64,000 bases of DNA from Paenibacillus riograndensis SBR5 (GTDB taxonomy: Bacteria > Bacillota > Bacilli > Paenibacillales > Paenibacillaceae). Location: NCBI RefSeq assembly GCF_000981585.1, contig NZ_LN831776.1, positions 3,455,187-3,519,186 of the forward strand, written 5' to 3'. The position numbers and the translations under genes are program-made. Positions 62,931 through 64,000 of the stretch are shown in pieces; the first letter of the stretch is position 1; each line of letters starts with the position of its first letter. A model generated the notes under the pieces. That model had not been told where the DNA came from. It searched no databases and worked only from the letters and a program-made list of their open reading frames with translations.

Positions 62931-63425
62931 TTAACCACATCCGTTCCGCAGAATGTGTTTGAACTGTTTGTGCTGATGTCTTTCCCCGGCCGCAACAACG
63001 GTGCACTCTGCAGGCAGCAACACTTCCGGGCCGGGATTGATGTGTTTTTGATGGTTTTTCTCAATAATCGCAATAATGGTGATCCCTGCGCGGGCACGGA
63101 TATCCAATTCGCCGATGCTGTGTCCGATGCATTTGAAGTCCTGCTCCAGCCGGTACCATTCGATAATCAGGTCGTCCAGGGCTACCTCGATGGATTCCAG
63201 AGCTTTTGGTTTATAGGTAATTCCCCCGACGATAGCGGAGATATACCGCGCTTCATCATCGTCCAATGTAATCATGGAGATGCTCTGGTCCGGGTCGTCA
63301 TATTCAAAATGGTACAGCTCGCGTCTGCCGTCATCATGGACGATCACGACCAGTTTATCGCCGCTGCGCGTCTGCATCACGAACTTTTTGCCGATTCCCG
63401 GCAAATCCGATTCTCTATAATTCAT
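62931..63425 (-). CDS. khtT: KhtT-like RCK_C regulatory subunit
   Basis: A 164-residue soluble protein. N-terminal beta-rich domain ([17 protein letters not shown]), then an RCK_C/TrkA_C domain ([31 protein letters not shown]). KhtT gates KhtU, and in B. subtilis binds c-di-AMP at this domain. GGAGG lies 10 nt before ATG 63425; TTG 63434 is too close to it. Co-transcribed with khtU. Confidence 0.9.
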   Translation of the reverse strand: MNYRESDLPGIGKKFVMQTRSGDKLVVIVHDDGRRELYHFEYDDPDQSISMITLDDDEARYISAIVGGITYKPKALESIEVALDDLIIEWYRLEQDFKCIGHSIGELDIRARAGITIIAIIEKNHQKHINPGPEVLLPAECTVVAAGERHQHKQFKHILRNGCG

Positions 63426-63518
63426 GAAGTTCAATCCTCCAGTTGGATGTCATTTAGTAGCTTCATAATTCATGAAAATAAATGCAAGGTATTGCATATC
63501 GTATCGGGTGATTGGTCA

Positions 63519-63875
63519 TTATCTGCCCACATAATGCGAGGTATATTTAAGCGGATACAGCAGCAGCCGCTTCTTGATCAAATAAATAATGGGACACAGC
63601 GATACTGCAGGCACTGTGGCGGAAGTCACCGGTGCCTGCGGCGGGGTGATCCCGGAATAGTTCAGGCGCTGAGGCGGAAGAACTTTTGACTGCGCCGGAT
63701 GAGTACGGATTGGCTGAATCATTTTATGCCCGTAGTGTTCAATTTCATTGCGGGTATGCTCTTCCCCGCCGCTGTCAGGAACCTGAAAATTTACCGTCAG
63801 CAAGGACAGCAGCAGCAGAGGAACAAGAACGAATCTTAGCCGCTTAAACAGGGGGGAACGCGCTATATATGTCAT
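63519..63875 (-). CDS. small exported or membrane-anchored hypothetical protein
   Basis: 118 residues with a basic N-terminus and a hydrophobic helix (FVLVPLLLLSLLTVNF, about 15-30), a Pro/Gln-rich middle and a second apolar stretch near SLCPIIYLIKKRLLL. AAGGAGGTGATC, an almost full anti-16S match, stands 8 nt before the ATG, so it is well translated. It lies where khtS would be in B. subtilis khtSTU, but I see no sequence reason to call it KhtS. Confidence 0.65.
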   Translation of the reverse strand: MTYIARSPLFKRLRFVLVPLLLLSLLTVNFQVPDSGGEEHTRNEIEHYGHKMIQPIRTHPAQSKVLPPQRLNYSGITPPQAPVTSATVPAVSLCPIIYLIKKRLLLYPLKYTSHYVGR

Positions 63876-64000
63876 CCCGGGATCACCTCCTTACTGTATC
63901 TTGTATAGTAACCATAACATACGATCTTGGGGTGAGCCAAATCGGATCCCGATTTTTTTGCGGAAAATAAGCGCGAAAAAACGAAACCGGACCAGATATA

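Overview
The window looks like a chromosomal segment of a spore-forming Firmicute, most probably Paenibacillus or a close relative. Supporting signs are strong AGGAGG-type ribosome binding sites, frequent TTG and GTG starts, moderately high G+C coding DNA, sporulation and germination genes (spoVM, a SpoVIF-like gene, a gerA-type operon), and gene order that follows two stretches of the Bacillus subtilis map. The genus is an inference from protein similarity as I remember it; no search was run.

Layout. (1) 0.1-10.3 kb: the ylaN, ftsW, ylbF, ylbG neighbourhood, with a Ca2+/H+ exchanger, an Asp23 protein, a YugN-like protein, an M20 amidohydrolase, a CBS protein and a bacterial XPB helicase with its helicase-associated partner. 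(2) 10.37-21.5 kb: an accessory zone. It opens with a group II intron just behind the ylbG terminator, then holds several unrelated intergenic repeat families, a low-G+C acetyltransferase, a c-di-GMP EAL / CBS-GGDEF pair split by a frame change, a LysR regulator, a GNAT-PHP fusion, a 51-bp tandem hairpin array and a frameshifted IS110 transposase. (3) 21.5-58.5 kb: the yloA-to-recG core block (rqcH, Ca2+-ATPase, yicC/yloC, remA, gmk, rpoZ, coaBC, priA, def, fmt, rsmB, rlmN, prpC, prkC, rsgA, rpe, spoVM, rpmB, fakA, degV-type fakB, recG). It is interrupted by dapF, a solute-binding-protein/chemoreceptor operon, a ger operon and a bifunctional homocysteine methyltransferase/MTHFR. (4) 58.7-64 kb: a self-regulated TetR/hydrolase operon, a YitT protein and a KhtTU-type K+/H+ antiporter.

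How the genes work together. The core block couples ribosome rescue (RqcH), translation start and maturation (def, fmt, rsmB, rlmN, rsgA), nucleotide and CoA supply (gmk, coaBC), replication restart and repair (priA, recG) and Ser/Thr phospho-signalling (prpC-prkC). FakA and the DegV protein together would make a fatty acid kinase. The ger operon encodes all three subunits of a germinant receptor. The solute-binding lipoprotein and the chemoreceptor share an ATGA junction and a SigD-like promoter, suggesting a dedicated sensing pair.

The least explained material is non-coding: a roughly 216-262 bp MITE-like element in three full copies plus one half copy, a covarying double-hairpin element in about five copies, a six-unit 51-bp hairpin array, a four-unit hairpin series beside the intron, and inverted motifs on both sides of the IS110 element. 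I found no tRNA, rRNA or CRISPR array.
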